DNA from: Nicotiana tabacum
Lineage: Eukaryota; Streptophyta; Magnoliopsida; Solanales; Solanaceae
Reading direction: 5' to 3'
DNA: 64,000 nt
Assembly (NCBI RefSeq): GCF_000715075.1
Contig: NC_134082.1
Coordinates: 59,297,466-59,361,465 of the forward strand
The notes beneath the pieces were generated by a model. It was given only the letters and a program-made list of their open reading frames with translations, was not told the DNA's origin and made no database searches. Both the position numbers and the translations under genes were made by a program. Each line of letters begins with the position of its first letter. Position 1 is the stretch's first letter. Shown here in pieces: positions 33,933-44,338 of the stretch.

Positions 33933-35162
33933 TGATAGTAGACGATAATCATGCAATTTAGATAATATTTACACTCCAATTTGGCCGCACTTTATCAATG
34001 TTTGAATGTAAAAGATAACCAAATACTCTAATTAAGAATTTTATGCTTTGCAGGAGCCATTTCGAGCTAGGAGGAAGCTAAAAGAGTGTTTTGGAGTCAA
34101 TATGGAGTATGGAAGGCCAATCAGAGGATAACACGATCGAAAAGGAGAAGAAAGAGCAAGGACCAAATCCGCGGCCGCGGACAGGTTGTTCGAAGCAAAA
34201 AATTCAAGGCCAATTGTATAATTTCCAGGATGACTCTCCTTGACCTATAAGAAGCCTAGCTCACCCAAAAAGAGAAATATTGAGGTTTTTGAAGGGATTT
34301 TGAAGGCAAGAATAGGCAAGAAGCAAGGCGGAAGATTCGGCATAGAGTTTTTACCTTTCTTCTTCTTCTTATCATTGATGATGAATTCTATCGTTATGAT
34401 TGTGAAAACGATTATACGTAGCTAAACTTCTAATCTAGGGTTTTGATGGAATCTTTGGAGGATGAATTTCTTGTTATGTTAATATAGATTTGCCATAATA
34501 TTTTCTCTGTTTGTTCAACTATATTGTGATTGCTGTTGATTGAAGGGCCCTCAATCGGCTGTGCCTATTTAGTATGCATTACTCTGGAGAGAGTGCATAT
34601 TTAGGTAGTTGTTGAACAACACCACTCCTAACGTATATGAGAGATCAATACAGAGGGTTTAAAGGTGGGATTAGGGATAACGAAACCTTGGGTGCGATCT
34701 AAGTGAGCTGTTAGTAAGGCCAGCTAGCGTAATTCGGGAGATTATGTCTAGTATACTGTTGTAATTACTCGGGAGAGAGTTACGATAGTCAGAGTGCTTA
34801 TGATCGATAGAGAAGACTTAGGCAAATTTATAGTAACATAGCTGAAAGGATTCCGACAAAAGGGGAAATCAGAACCTTAGGCCATTCCAAATCTTGCTTA
34901 CAAACCGTTTATAGCTAGTTTTTAATTACTGCATTTTTATTACGTAATATTTAGTTAATAAACACCCAATTTGTTACTCAAATATCTCTGAAGATTGAAT
35001 ACGGGAATTTCTATGAGTCCAATAACTGTGATTGATAGGTTAATTCTTTGTGGGATTCGATTCCGGACTTGTTAACCGGAATATATTTGCAGCGACCGCT
35101 TTGTCCTTTTTATAAAGCGTAGTTGGGCGTGATCACAACGCCTTAAATTTAAAAAGTCAACA
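33933..35162 (+). repeat. 3' LTR of the Athila-like element
   Basis: Starts TGATAGTAGACG after the polypurine tract and ends AAAAAGTCAACA, about 1.23 kb. The near-terminal block (CGACCGCTTTGTCC, AAGCGTAGTTGGGCGTGATC) is typical of Athila/Tat LTR ends. No second LTR is present to compare, so the last few bases are approximate. Confidence 0.7.
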
Positions 35163-35377
35163 AATATATAATATATGTATAATTCATGCATATGATGCAT
35201 ATAACTATGTATAATCAAAATCAATGTATACCAACTGGGAAAAGTAAACAATGAATCAAACAGGCTATTTGTGTGAAAATTTCGTGGTTATATTGGTTAA
35301 CTACATAGCTTAGGGTCGGGGAATTGCACAAATAACTAATTTGGGGCCACTATTTAAGTTGTACCCGAAGTTATAAT

Positions 35378-35695
35378 ATTTTTTTTCAAATTTACTCACT
35401 TCAAAATTTACATGTATCACTTCAGAATTTGCATATGAAGTTATAAATATAGTGTTCACAATGGGATATGAAATTCCTTATCATTTCAAAATGCAACTTC
35501 AGAATCAGAGATGAAGTTTTCTATCGTCTCCCTTCAAAATGCAACTTTAAAATCGGAATTTGAAGTTCTTATCACTTCAAAATGCAAATTCAGAATCGGG
35601 ATCTGAAATATCTGAAGTTCTTATAACTTCAAAGTGTAACTTCAAATGATAAGAACTTCAGAATGAAATCTGAAGTTTATGGACTGTGTTTGATA
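35378..35695 (+). repeat. Degenerate dyad-containing minisatellite
   Basis: About five imperfect copies of a 55-70 bp unit. It alternates ACTTCAAAATGCAACTTCAG with AATCGGAATCTGAAGTTCTT-like sequence, so ACTTCA and TGAAGT face each other repeatedly. No coding potential. Confidence 0.65.
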
Positions 35696-35892
35696 TTCTA
35701 AGGTGACAACCAAATTGGTAAGATTCGGCTTGGAGAACTTTAAACACTGAATCGCCTCATGAAAATTTTATCTTAGGGCTTTAGTCCCTCGTGCGCTTTA
35801 ATTTGCAAATTTATATCTCACAAATCCCCCTTTATTATAAGAACACGGCTAAAGAAACAATTAAAGTAACTTTATTTCTGTAAGCAGAGACA

Positions 35893-36028
35893 AGAGAGGT
35901 TGCTCTGATGGTAAGCAACCTCCACTTCCAACTAAGAGGTTGCGAGTTCGAGTCTCCCTCAGAGCAAAGTGAGAAGTTCTTGGAGGGAAGGATGCTGAGA
36001 AATAGCCTCTCTACCCAGGGGTAAAGTT
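35893..36028 (+). mobile_element. Truncated TS-type SINE (tRNA-related head)
   Basis: The tRNA-like head has an A-box-like GCTCTGATGGTAAGCAACC and a B-box-like GAGTTCGAGTC. It is followed by the TS-type body (GTTCTTGGAGGGAAGGATGC, AGCCTCTCTACCC). The copy stops at GGGGTAAAG and lacks the (TTG)n end. The CCTCTCTACCC block is shared with the LINE tails at 1505 and 12290. It is not a functional tRNA gene: the cloverleaf is incomplete and the body continues beyond it. Confidence 0.75.
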
Positions 36029-36274
36029 TGATATTTTTTCCTATTCCTATGCATTATATAATTACCTTATATATAGTTTCCTAAAGTGTTACCAAAATGG
36101 TGAACTCATTCTCCATCTTGGATACGGAAAGCGCGTTTCACATAAACCCTTTTTCATATCAAAATCAAATTAGGTTTCTGAATTTGTTCTCAAATAATTA
36201 GTATAAATATGATTGAAGCACCTTAAATTTTCCGAAGTAAACCTGAAACACTCGTTGATTTTCCAATAGTCAAT

Positions 36275-37184
36275 ATGTCGCTCAGAAACTTTGTATGCCG
36301 CAGGCACATGTGGACATCAAATCGCACCATTAGACAACTGAATACTCCTACTATTAATCCATCTTCTTCTTCTTCTTCTTCTTCTTCTTCTTCTTCTTCT
36401 TCTTCTTCTTCTTCTTCTTCTTCTTCTTCTTCTTCTTCTTCTTCTTCTTCTTCTTCTTCTTCTTCTTCTTCTTCTTCTTCTTCTTCTTCTTCTTCTTCTT
36501 CTTCTTCTTCTTCTTCTTCTTCTTCTTCTTCTTCTTCTTCTCTCAGTCATTGGACCGAGTCCAGGCATTCAGTTTTCGTTACGTAAACGATATTATATTT
36601 TGTTAACAGAAGAAGTTGAAGAATCACTGCTCATACGTAGTTGGGAAGAGGAAACCACACCAACGACTATATATCTCACCCATTCTGTTTACATGTCCGA
36701 CGACAGATTCTACCAAGAAATTTCAAAACTTATTATTAGAAATTGGAATACTGTGGAGTTTCAAGACCGACGCAACTCTATAATAGAAAATACAATGAGG
36801 GAGGTGCGTCATATCATTAAACATGATTCAAACAAGGGACATCAAAAGTTGGATGTATGTGTGGATTTAAAATTGGTGAATGTTTGTATGGGAAGGATGT
36901 TGGTTCCAGAAGAAGAAATAGCGTTATCAAATCGTATGGTGCCAGCTAGTAAGTCATCAATGAAATTACTAAAGAAGATGGAGATTGATGAAGAAAGATA
37001 TAGTAGCAAGGATGAATGTTGTGTAGTGTGTTTAGATGAATTAATTGTGAAGGAATCTGATGACGCTGAGATACTTTGCATGCCTTGTTCTCATATGTTT
37101 CATGGAGAATGTATTACCAAGTGGTTAGAGACAAGCCATTATTGCCCTATTTGTCGCTTTCAGATGCCCACGGAACAAGATTAA
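36275..37184 (+). CDS. RING-H2 zinc-finger protein (putative E3 ubiquitin ligase), coding frame interrupted after a poly-Ser run
   Basis: RING-H2 proteins of this kind transfer ubiquitin from E2 to substrates. The C-terminal half (to TAA ending 37184) carries CVVCLDEL, CMPCSHMFHGECITKWL and CPIC, a complete C3H2C3 ring near the end. Upstream is an acidic region with YLTHSVYMSDDRF and IIRNWNTVEF. An ATG at 36275 opens MSLRNFVCRRHMW, runs into about 60 Ser codons (TCT) and stops at 36584-36586. The RING frame is offset and is open from 36342, reading the repeat as Leu and then SVIGPSPGIQFSLRKRYYIL before LTEEVEESLL. That join looks more protein-like than the Ser-frame end. So a 1-base or 2-base change between 36275 and 36600 has probably split the gene, or the start lies elsewhere. 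A 30-bp intron would be too short for a plant. The RING part is certain; the gene being functional is not. Confidence 0.7.
36362..36541 (+). repeat. (TCT)60 microsatellite in the RING gene
   Basis: 180 bases of uninterrupted TCT repeats, reading Ser in the frame of the ATG at 36275 and Leu in the RING frame. Such length is highly mutable and also prone to assembly collapse. Confidence 0.97.
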
Positions 37185-37884
37185 TTAGACTTATAACATC
37201 CATTTATTTACCTCTTATTATAGATATATGTTTTTAGAAATCTTTTGCCATGTATAATTGTAAACAATATTTGACATGATTCGTTGGAACTCCTTGTTAT
37301 GCAGAATTATAAATATCTAGTTGTTTCTAATGCTTTTTAATCAATTCGATATCATGTTGTAATATTTTGATTTGAAATAATTAATGCTATCTTAGTTTGA
37401 GCTCGATTTCATATAAAATTGCTCAGGAAAATTACGGCTAAGTATAAATTTACCTACTTAGATTCATTTTCGGAGAATGTGACGAACCAAACATTAGAAT
37501 AACATAAAAGGAACTAATTCTGTTTCGATAGCTGATCATAAGGGCCTTGCTTGATCTACTTGCCATCAACACACTAAAGCAAAAACTCATGTTTTGAACG
37601 GTAATTTGAGTTGAGGATTGCACGTTAAATTTTTTACTTCATTTTGAGACTGATTGAAAGGAAAAGGTAATATCCTATTTGACTTGAAGCAAGTGACCAA
37701 TCTCATGTATTACTTGGGAAAAAGAAATTAACCTTACTAACTAATGAATATAAAAAATATTTTACTAACTTGGCTACCTTAATTTTCACCATTTTTTGTA
37801 TAATGAACATAAATTTCAAAAGTCTTGTATCACATAAATATAGGACATATTATAACTGTAAGTTTTAAAAGTCATTCTTTCTTA
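37185..37884. other. 3' flank of the RING gene, nothing recognised
   Basis: AT-rich spacer with no supported gene or element. Confidence 0.5.
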
Positions 37885-38476
37885 GCTAGCGTTTGGACAT
37901 AGATTGAGTTGAAACTTGGAAAAATAATTTTTGAAGTAGTTTTGAAAAATAATTTTTGGAAGTTGAAATTATGTTTGGACATGCATTTTATTTGAAAAAA
38001 ATTTGAAGTTTTGTGAGTAGGAACTTGATTTTCACCCAAAATCTACCATAAACTAGATTTTGGCCCCCGTTTGGCCATACATTTTGGCAAGTTTTTTTCA
38101 AATTTTTTTTGAAAACATTGTTTGTCCATAGATTAGTGATCTGTTTCTGAAAAATTTCTGAAAATATTTTTCAAGTTTCCAAAATCTAGTTTATGGTAGA
38201 TTTTGGGTGAAAATCAAGTTCCTACTCACAAAACTTCAAACTTTTTTTAAATAAAATGCATGTCCAAACATAATTTCAACTTCCAAAAATTATTTTTCAA
38301 AACTACTTCAAAAATTATTTTTTCAAGTTTCAACTCAATCTATGTCCAAACGCTAGCTTGAAAACTTGAAAAATATTTTCAGAAATTTTTCAAAAACAGA
38401 TCACTAATCTATGGACAAACAATGTTTTCAAAAAAATTTTGAAAAAAACTTGCCAAAATGTATGGCCAAACGGGGG
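37885..38476. repeat. Interleaved inverted repeats A-B-A'-B' (MITE-like foldback)
   Basis: A = 37885-38063 (179 bp) is the reverse complement of A' = 38179-38357 (179 bp). B = 38064-38178 (115 bp) is the reverse complement of B' = 38362-38476 (115 bp). A starts GCTAGCGTTTGGACATAG and A' ends with its complement; B starts CCCCCGTTTGGCCATAC and B' ends with its complement. The arms match closely by eye. B-A'-B' alone would be a foldback MITE; A is then an extra inverted copy of its loop. The GTTTGGACAT and GTTTGGCCATAC ends are typical of solanaceous MITE-like repeats. Confidence 0.9.
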
Positions 38477-38770
38477 CTAATAGCCCATTCGGATATAAAA
38501 AAAAAATCACTTTTTTTCGAAATCAGTGTTTGGTCATAAACTATTTCAATTTTCACTTGAAGATGAATTTTGGAATTTTTCGAAAATTTGAAAAACTCCA
38601 AAAAACTATTTTTCAAAATTTTCACTCAGATCATTCACAAAACATCAAAAACAATACAAAATTGTATTCATGTCCAAACACAACTCTAATTTTCAAATGT
38701 CATTTTCATTTGAAAAAAAAATTACATTTTTTTTTGGAATTTTACAATTCTTATGTCCAAACACCCTCTT
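38477..38770. repeat. Second MITE-like AT-rich foldback sequence
   Basis: From TAGCCCATTCGGATAT to CTTATGTCCAAACACCC, AT-rich with TTTTCGAAAATTTG-type inner dyads and GTTTGGTCATAAAC/TGTCCAAACAC words like those of the preceding foldback. The outer ends pair only weakly. Probably a related but distinct MITE directly abutting it. Confidence 0.5.
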
Positions 38771-39214
38771 AATTTATAAGGATTCATATTAGAAATTCCT
38801 AGTAATTATAAGAAAAAAGTACTTCTTAAATCCCCATGAGCACAGATCGTTACTTCTGGGATTGCCAAGGAGCTTTATATCTCACCAGACTGGCTGTAGT
38901 TGCATCAGTTGTTAGAGATGTAACGATTGATACATAAAATAATCGAATCCTAAATCAAAGATACGAGAGCTCAAAGCCACTATTCTCGAACAACTTGGAG
39001 TCATGCCTTTTCACAGAATAATGTACCCATATATAAAAAAATGATAGCAATAAAGTCTGTTTAATATCCAAAAATGTCTACACAACGATGCTTATACAAC
39101 AAAAAAAAGAAATTCTAAACCAACAAAATGGTTGGCTTCCTAAATACCGAGGGATTATCAACACAAGTTCTCAACAGTGTAAATGAAATAAGAGAAATCG
39201 TTCCTGTTATTAAG
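38771..39214 (-). other. 3' flank / probable 3' UTR of the AHL gene
   Basis: No other gene seen. On the minus strand the sequence after the stop is AT-rich with several A/T runs; no single polyadenylation signal stands out. Confidence 0.45.
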
Positions 39215-42200
39215 TTATCTCCAGGGCAAGTTATTAGCAACTACAGGAGGACTATTATTTGAAGTTTCAACAAGCTGATTATGAGGGCTCACAGGCTCAC
39301 CACTGGACTCGCTTACAGTTCCGAGTGATGATGGGCTTTTAGCCGCTGATGCTCCAGAGACCATTGTGGATGGCGTACCAAAAGCATCAGAATGATCCAA
39401 TTTTAATTGCTTTTGACCTTGCATAGCGAAACTACCAACAATAACCTGCAACAAACGAAGGTCACAAAACATGACATTCTTCTTCTGAGAATTCTGAATA
39501 TCAAGGGTAATAAGAGACTATCACAAACAGAATGTAAGGTAAGAGAGAAATATGGAATTAAAGTCATGTAGCACCTGTACAGCGGATGCTGCTGTAAGAA
39601 CTCCTGCCACTCCACCACCCAGAACATGGCCATCTGGTCCAGCTAGTAACACACTCAAACCACCTGTCCTGCTGCGCTCAGCACCAGATTCCGAGAGAAG
39701 AAAGTAACCAGAAAGAGACAGGATCTCGAACTGTCCCTGAGGAAGTAGCAAGTAATAACGCCTTAAGAAGGGAAAAAATACATCTTCAAAGCCGTGGGAA
39801 GAATAAAACAACTGTGAATTATTTCCACTGGACATTTGAAGTAAAGTGTTTAACACTTCACAAAGTGATTCACATCTGACTAAAAAGACACAACACAGGT
39901 CAGCCATAGACCTCTTCCTTTTCTTTTTTTTCTTTTTCAAACAGGTCAACGGTAAACTCACCTATGAAATTTGTGTGGCAAGTCCATATCTGACTTAATA
40001 TCTCAAAGCTATGTCCATCGCTTAACGTGTATTAAGATACTATTAACTACTTCAAACCATATAAGCAAACAATTAGTATAAGATGCACAAGGCAATACGA
40101 ACCTCATATGTTACAGTTCCACCAGATATTGCTGCTTGCTGAAGTGTCACATTAGATATGGAGCCATTTGCTGACAGAATGCAGACGGCTTGTGAGGTAC
40201 TATGAGAGAATGACATCAGTTTTGCCAATACATCCTGAGAAGAAAAAAGATACTAAATTGGATCTTCAAACATATAAAAGCAACTACTTATAGAGTTATA
40301 GTATAAGGAGAATCACAAATACTCCCTCTGTCCCACTTTATATGACACCTTTATCATTTGGGACATTCTGAAGTGTTTGAGATGATTCAACTTCTATACA
40401 ACTTTCACAACTTTCAGGAACTCAAAATTCATTAAATTATTAAATTTTTAAACTTTTATGTAATGTTTTCTCTGTAAAATCTCACTTTAAAATTACTTCT
40501 TTTTTTTTTGTTAATAAAGACGGAGTCCGGACCAGCTTGGGTGCACCTTGGCTATTCTACCAGATACCTATATCTTCCCACCAATATAGGTACCATGTAT
40601 TTCAGTCCACCAAAACTTAGACAGATGGCAGGAAATCACCTAGCATTTTTGTCTCTGTTGAGATTCGAGCCCTAGACTCTCATGGTCTTCATTCCAGCTT
40701 CATTGATTATAAGCAATTTAACATCTTGAAGTCCATATCTTGTCAAATACCATCATATAAAAAGGGACGGAGCGAGTCCTATGTTTCTTTATCTCCCTAC
40801 CCTTTAAATGGTAAACTATCTAAGCGCATTTGTTGAATTGACATGAATGCAGCTCACACCAACCAGTATCACTTTATAAATGTAGAAAGCTATCCATGTA
40901 AATAGAAAGATCCCTTTGAGAGAAAGATATTTACACCATATTTCAAGGGGATTGAATCTTTTAACTTCTAAAAAGAGCAATACAGTGATGATGTTACCCT
41001 ATTAAGCCCTCAGATGACTCTCAAGTAAGACATAACTGCAGAAGATCAAACCAAATTAGATATGTTGTTTCTATCTTCTCTAAGCAAGCAGCCCTGGAAC
41101 AACTGACAGTCTAGCATCATTGTGCTACATAAAACCGAATCTCCATAAAGGCCAAGAAGATTTAACTTAGATGCTGGAAAAAACAAGTCATCCTTAGTTA
41201 CCTGGTCTGTTGCTTTTGTTTAAAAGGATCACTAAATTTAATAGTCAGACAGTTTAAGAAAATAAAGAGGGACCACCCCAAACAAGTGGAAGATAATATC
41301 CAAATTTGTTGGATGAACGGTCCTTACATAAGATTTTTCTCCTTGTTTGCTTCACATTTTTATTATTTGAACTGGAATTCCATGAAGAGTTATATCACAC
41401 GGAGCTTTAGCTCCTGATTATAGGATTGGAATCCAGATTTGAAGACCATCCAATCTGGAATACTGGGGTGTTTAAGGAAAACAGACTGAAACAACACCAA
41501 AACAAGGGGACCACCTTGTAATGGCTATATAATAAAACAAGAGGGCCCACTAATGGTTTTCTCCAGTGAATAATTTAGCAAACATTGATGCAGAACAGCG
41601 CATGCATACACACACACATATAAAAGACGACAAAATGTAATGGTCCTGATAGATCAAACATTGTAAGATGTACAAAACAGAAAATTTGCTGAAGAAATTG
41701 GGATTTAGGAGTATAATACTGTTATGTTTTTAAGGCAACCATAAAGTATCAGTAAAGCATTCAGCACTGAAGCTTTATTAGCATATAATATCAGTTTTAC
41801 GCCCAAAAAAAAAAAAAAAGAACAGAGGACACCTTCAACTTGTACACACCGTTATCTTACTAATTCACCAAGAAAACAATACATTACTTAGTAAACTAAT
41901 ATATGTGCTGAAAAATATGTTTATGATGCTTGTGTGGCAGCAGAATATACTAAGAAATATATATTCAGGTTAAAAGGAAAGCAAACAAAATATAAACATA
42001 AAGTAATGATAGAAACAACAACATCCAACGTACTTCAACAGAAAATAAATAGTGGGCCAGGGAGGTAACAAAAGCATCTGTAAGGGAATAAACTAGGTGG
42101 TACATTATACCTCTGATTAATTACAAAAAAAAGAAGAGAGAAAGACCTCAGCTACTTTCTTATGTCGAAAGCTATATTTAATGACAAAATCTAAACGCCT

Positions 42201-44233
42201 ACATAGTCGGACAACAAGAAGATCCCTAAATTCGTAACTTCTATAGTCAAATGGAAAGTACATTCAAGAATTTAACTCAGAAAAAGAGCTTCTTCTGTTC
42301 TCTTTTCTTAAAATTAATCTAGGATTAAATGAGTATGGACATGAAGCAATGACAAATAAAACAACAAGCAAGGCTCATACCATCCCTCTCCAATCTACTA
42401 ACAAATGAATCAAATGGAAAAAAGGAAAAAGAAGAGCATACACACACACTGAGACAGAGATAAACAAAAAATTAAGGCGGCACCTCCCCTGCTCTTAAAG
42501 TGATAACATGGGGTCTAAATCCAATCCCTGCACCTGCTGATCCTGCAAATAATATCTTATCAGTAACTCAAGCTTTAGTAAAATGGAAGCAGCTGAGCAC
42601 AAAGTTTCAGCATTCAATCACATCAAGTACCAAAAGCACGAGACTAAAAAGAACGTTTGTCTGCTTGAAGTCCAAATTAAAAGAAAAGTAGCAGGGAAGC
42701 CAAGAATTTTAAGAGTTTTTTTCCCTTGAGTAACTCAGGCAAATTAGCAAAGAAGAAAATAGAAAAATTAAATCTTCAAAGTTGAATACACAACATTAGC
42801 AAACCATAATCATTTCTGTTAGCACTGACTTCTGCTGCAAAATGACTCTAATAAATAGAATGCATCCCCTTTTTCACATGGCCAGTAATGCTAGCCAGAT
42901 AACCAAAAGAATTAAAAATTAAGCATCATAGCATGATTTCTTGACGCAGGAAGATAACAGAAGGATAGCCAGAAAAAGAAAGAATGCAATCATTTTGTAC
43001 TGCATAATTTATGAAGCGGATATACCATTTATACAGAAGAATATTTCACAACGAAAGGGCTCCTCCCTCTATCTTGGTAAGTTAGCATGTGACAAAATCC
43101 ACTACAACAAGTATTGTGAACTGAAAAGCAAGGGTTCGTGTCCCCCCCCCACCCCAAATCCCCGTGTGAGGTAAGGGAAGAGCGGAGGTGTATCGACTAG
43201 AGATGGATCCAGGACTTAAATTCTGGTTCAATATTTATGTTCTCACTAATGAAATCAATGCTCTTTTGCAATAAGGTGTTCTAAACTTAGTATTGGTGAA
43301 ATTTTAGTGAGTTTGACATAATATTTATGTCCATTACCCGTAGGGATAACACTGCACCCACCCTCTTGCCTTTTTGCAAGGAGACGGTCTCTACGTATTA
43401 GTCACATAAGAAGTAAGTCCACCGTTGCGCCAATGTTTGTATTAAGCAAATCATTAGGGTCATTCATGGTTCTTTTATTGTTTCTTAAGCTGCTAACCTT
43501 CTTATGGGAAAGAGTTCTTTTTTCTTGTTTCCTTTTATATAAATTGAATAATTGATGGACAAAACTAACTCTTCGTAGTATAATATATACAATTGAAAGC
43601 AAAGGAAAAAGAGAAAAGCTAAAAGAATACTAGTGATCATAAAATTAGATAAAAAGCAATAATTAATTAAATAATATACATGTGAAGAGATATCAACTAT
43701 TTATATAAACAATTGAAACCCAAGGAAAAGGTTAAAAGAATATTAGCGATTTATAAAATAATAATAAAATAAATTAAATAATATACATGTGCAGAGACAT
43801 ATATTATATATAGCTGTATATTACTTAAATCACCTAATTGCTGTTTACGCAAAGAACCAGGTGGTCTCCCCCTGCCCTTTTTCATTCCCTCCGGCGGAGA
43901 AAATCCGCCGCCGCACTGCGCCGCTGACAATGAGTGAGGAGAGATTATACCATCAGGAGGAGCATACTTCCTTGGCCTTCCGCGCTTTCTTTTAGCCGGC
44001 TCAATTGAAGTAATAGGGTCCACACTCACTGGTGTAACTGCCGTAATCACTGACGTGTCTCCGGCACCGGCAACGGGAAGAGCAACGCTATCGGCGGGAA
44101 CTTGATAAGTTTCCATCGGAGAAGGTGATGATGAAATTGGCGGCATTAGAGGGTAGTACGGTTCCGTACCACCATCAGAAGCGACGGATGATTGCATTGG
44201 GGCGTGAACTCCATTGGATTCTGCAAACGACAT
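39215..44233 (-). CDS. AHL: AT-hook motif nuclear-localized (AHL) DNA-binding protein, type II, five exons
   Basis: AHL proteins bind AT-rich DNA through AT-hooks and assemble through the PPC/DUF296 domain to regulate chromatin and transcription in the nucleus. Exons on -: 44233-43834, 42542-42484, 40234-40103, 39736-39575 and 39445-39215, all with GT-AG borders and consistent phase, giving 327 residues. Residues 81-90 are AT-hook 1 (KRKRGRPRKY, which can also serve as a nuclear signal). Residues 118-126 are AT-hook 2 (KKGRGRPPG). Residues 136-260 form the PPC domain (GFRPHVITLRAGE, MSFSHSTSQAVCILSANGSI, GGTVTYEGQFEILSLSG). The hallmark GRFEIL reads GQFEIL here. The tail is Ser/Asn/Pro-rich and ends NNLPWR. 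Two hooks plus this PPC form indicate a type II AHL. Intron 3 from the 3' end is 2.25 kb and holds a MITE and a SINE. The gene looks intact. Confidence 0.95.
40321..40777. mobile_element. Stowaway/mariner-like MITE in an AHL intron, split by a SINE
   Basis: The left end ACTCCCTCTGTCCCACTTTA and right end AAAAAGGGACGGAGCGAGT are inverted copies of the classic CTCCCTCCGTCCC terminus. The outer arms total about 240 bp; the middle is a separate reverse-oriented SINE. A TA target duplication is not clear at both ends. Confidence 0.75.
40500..40712 (-). mobile_element. Solanaceae SINE nested in the MITE
   Basis: Read on the minus strand it has the blocks CTAGGTGATTTCCTGCC, TCTAAGTTTTGGTGG, GGTGGGAAGATATAGG, TAGAATAGCCAAGGTG and CACCCAAGCTGG, ending in an A run (the T run at 40500-40510 on +). 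The same order of blocks occurs on + at 10315-10546, in another gene flank. Confidence 0.68.
42543..43833 (-). other. First AHL intron, no gene within
   Basis: 1.29 kb with a C run at 43142-43151 and no recognised mobile element or reading frame. Confidence 0.6.
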
Positions 44234-44326
44234 TCTCCTGCTATTTTACTTTTACTGAACCACTTTTGTTTTTACCAGTCGGTAATTCTTGGAAATTGTG
44301 AAATAAAGTTTTTATTGCTTCGCGGT

Positions 44327-44338
44327 AAATATATATAC
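44327..44338 (-). promoter_or_regulatory. Candidate TATA box of the AHL gene
   Basis: An alternating AT stretch (AAATATATATAC on +) about 95-105 bases upstream of the AHL start codon, a plausible TATA position for a short 5' UTR. It is near-palindromic, so strand is inferred only from the gene. Confidence 0.35.

Larger units (their letters stand above)
29880..35162 (+). mobile_element. 3' end of an Athila-like gypsy element
   Basis: Contains the end of an integrase, a GC-rich spacer, an accessory reading frame in the env position, a polypurine tract and a 1.23-kb 3' LTR. The upstream part (gag, protease, polymerase, 5' LTR) is missing: at 29879 it is replaced by the LTR of the minus-strand Ogre-like element. 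The long 3' region between integrase and LTR carrying an extra ORF is characteristic of the Athila lineage. Confidence 0.75.

Noticed and set aside
35890..35965. Possible functional tRNA gene
   Set aside because: A- and B-box-like sequences are present but the acceptor stem and anticodon arm do not form a proper cloverleaf, and the sequence continues into a TS-type SINE body.
36317..36568. Minus-strand frame encoding about 60 arginines
   Set aside because: It is the complement of the TCT microsatellite (AGA repeats) with no flanking protein sequence.
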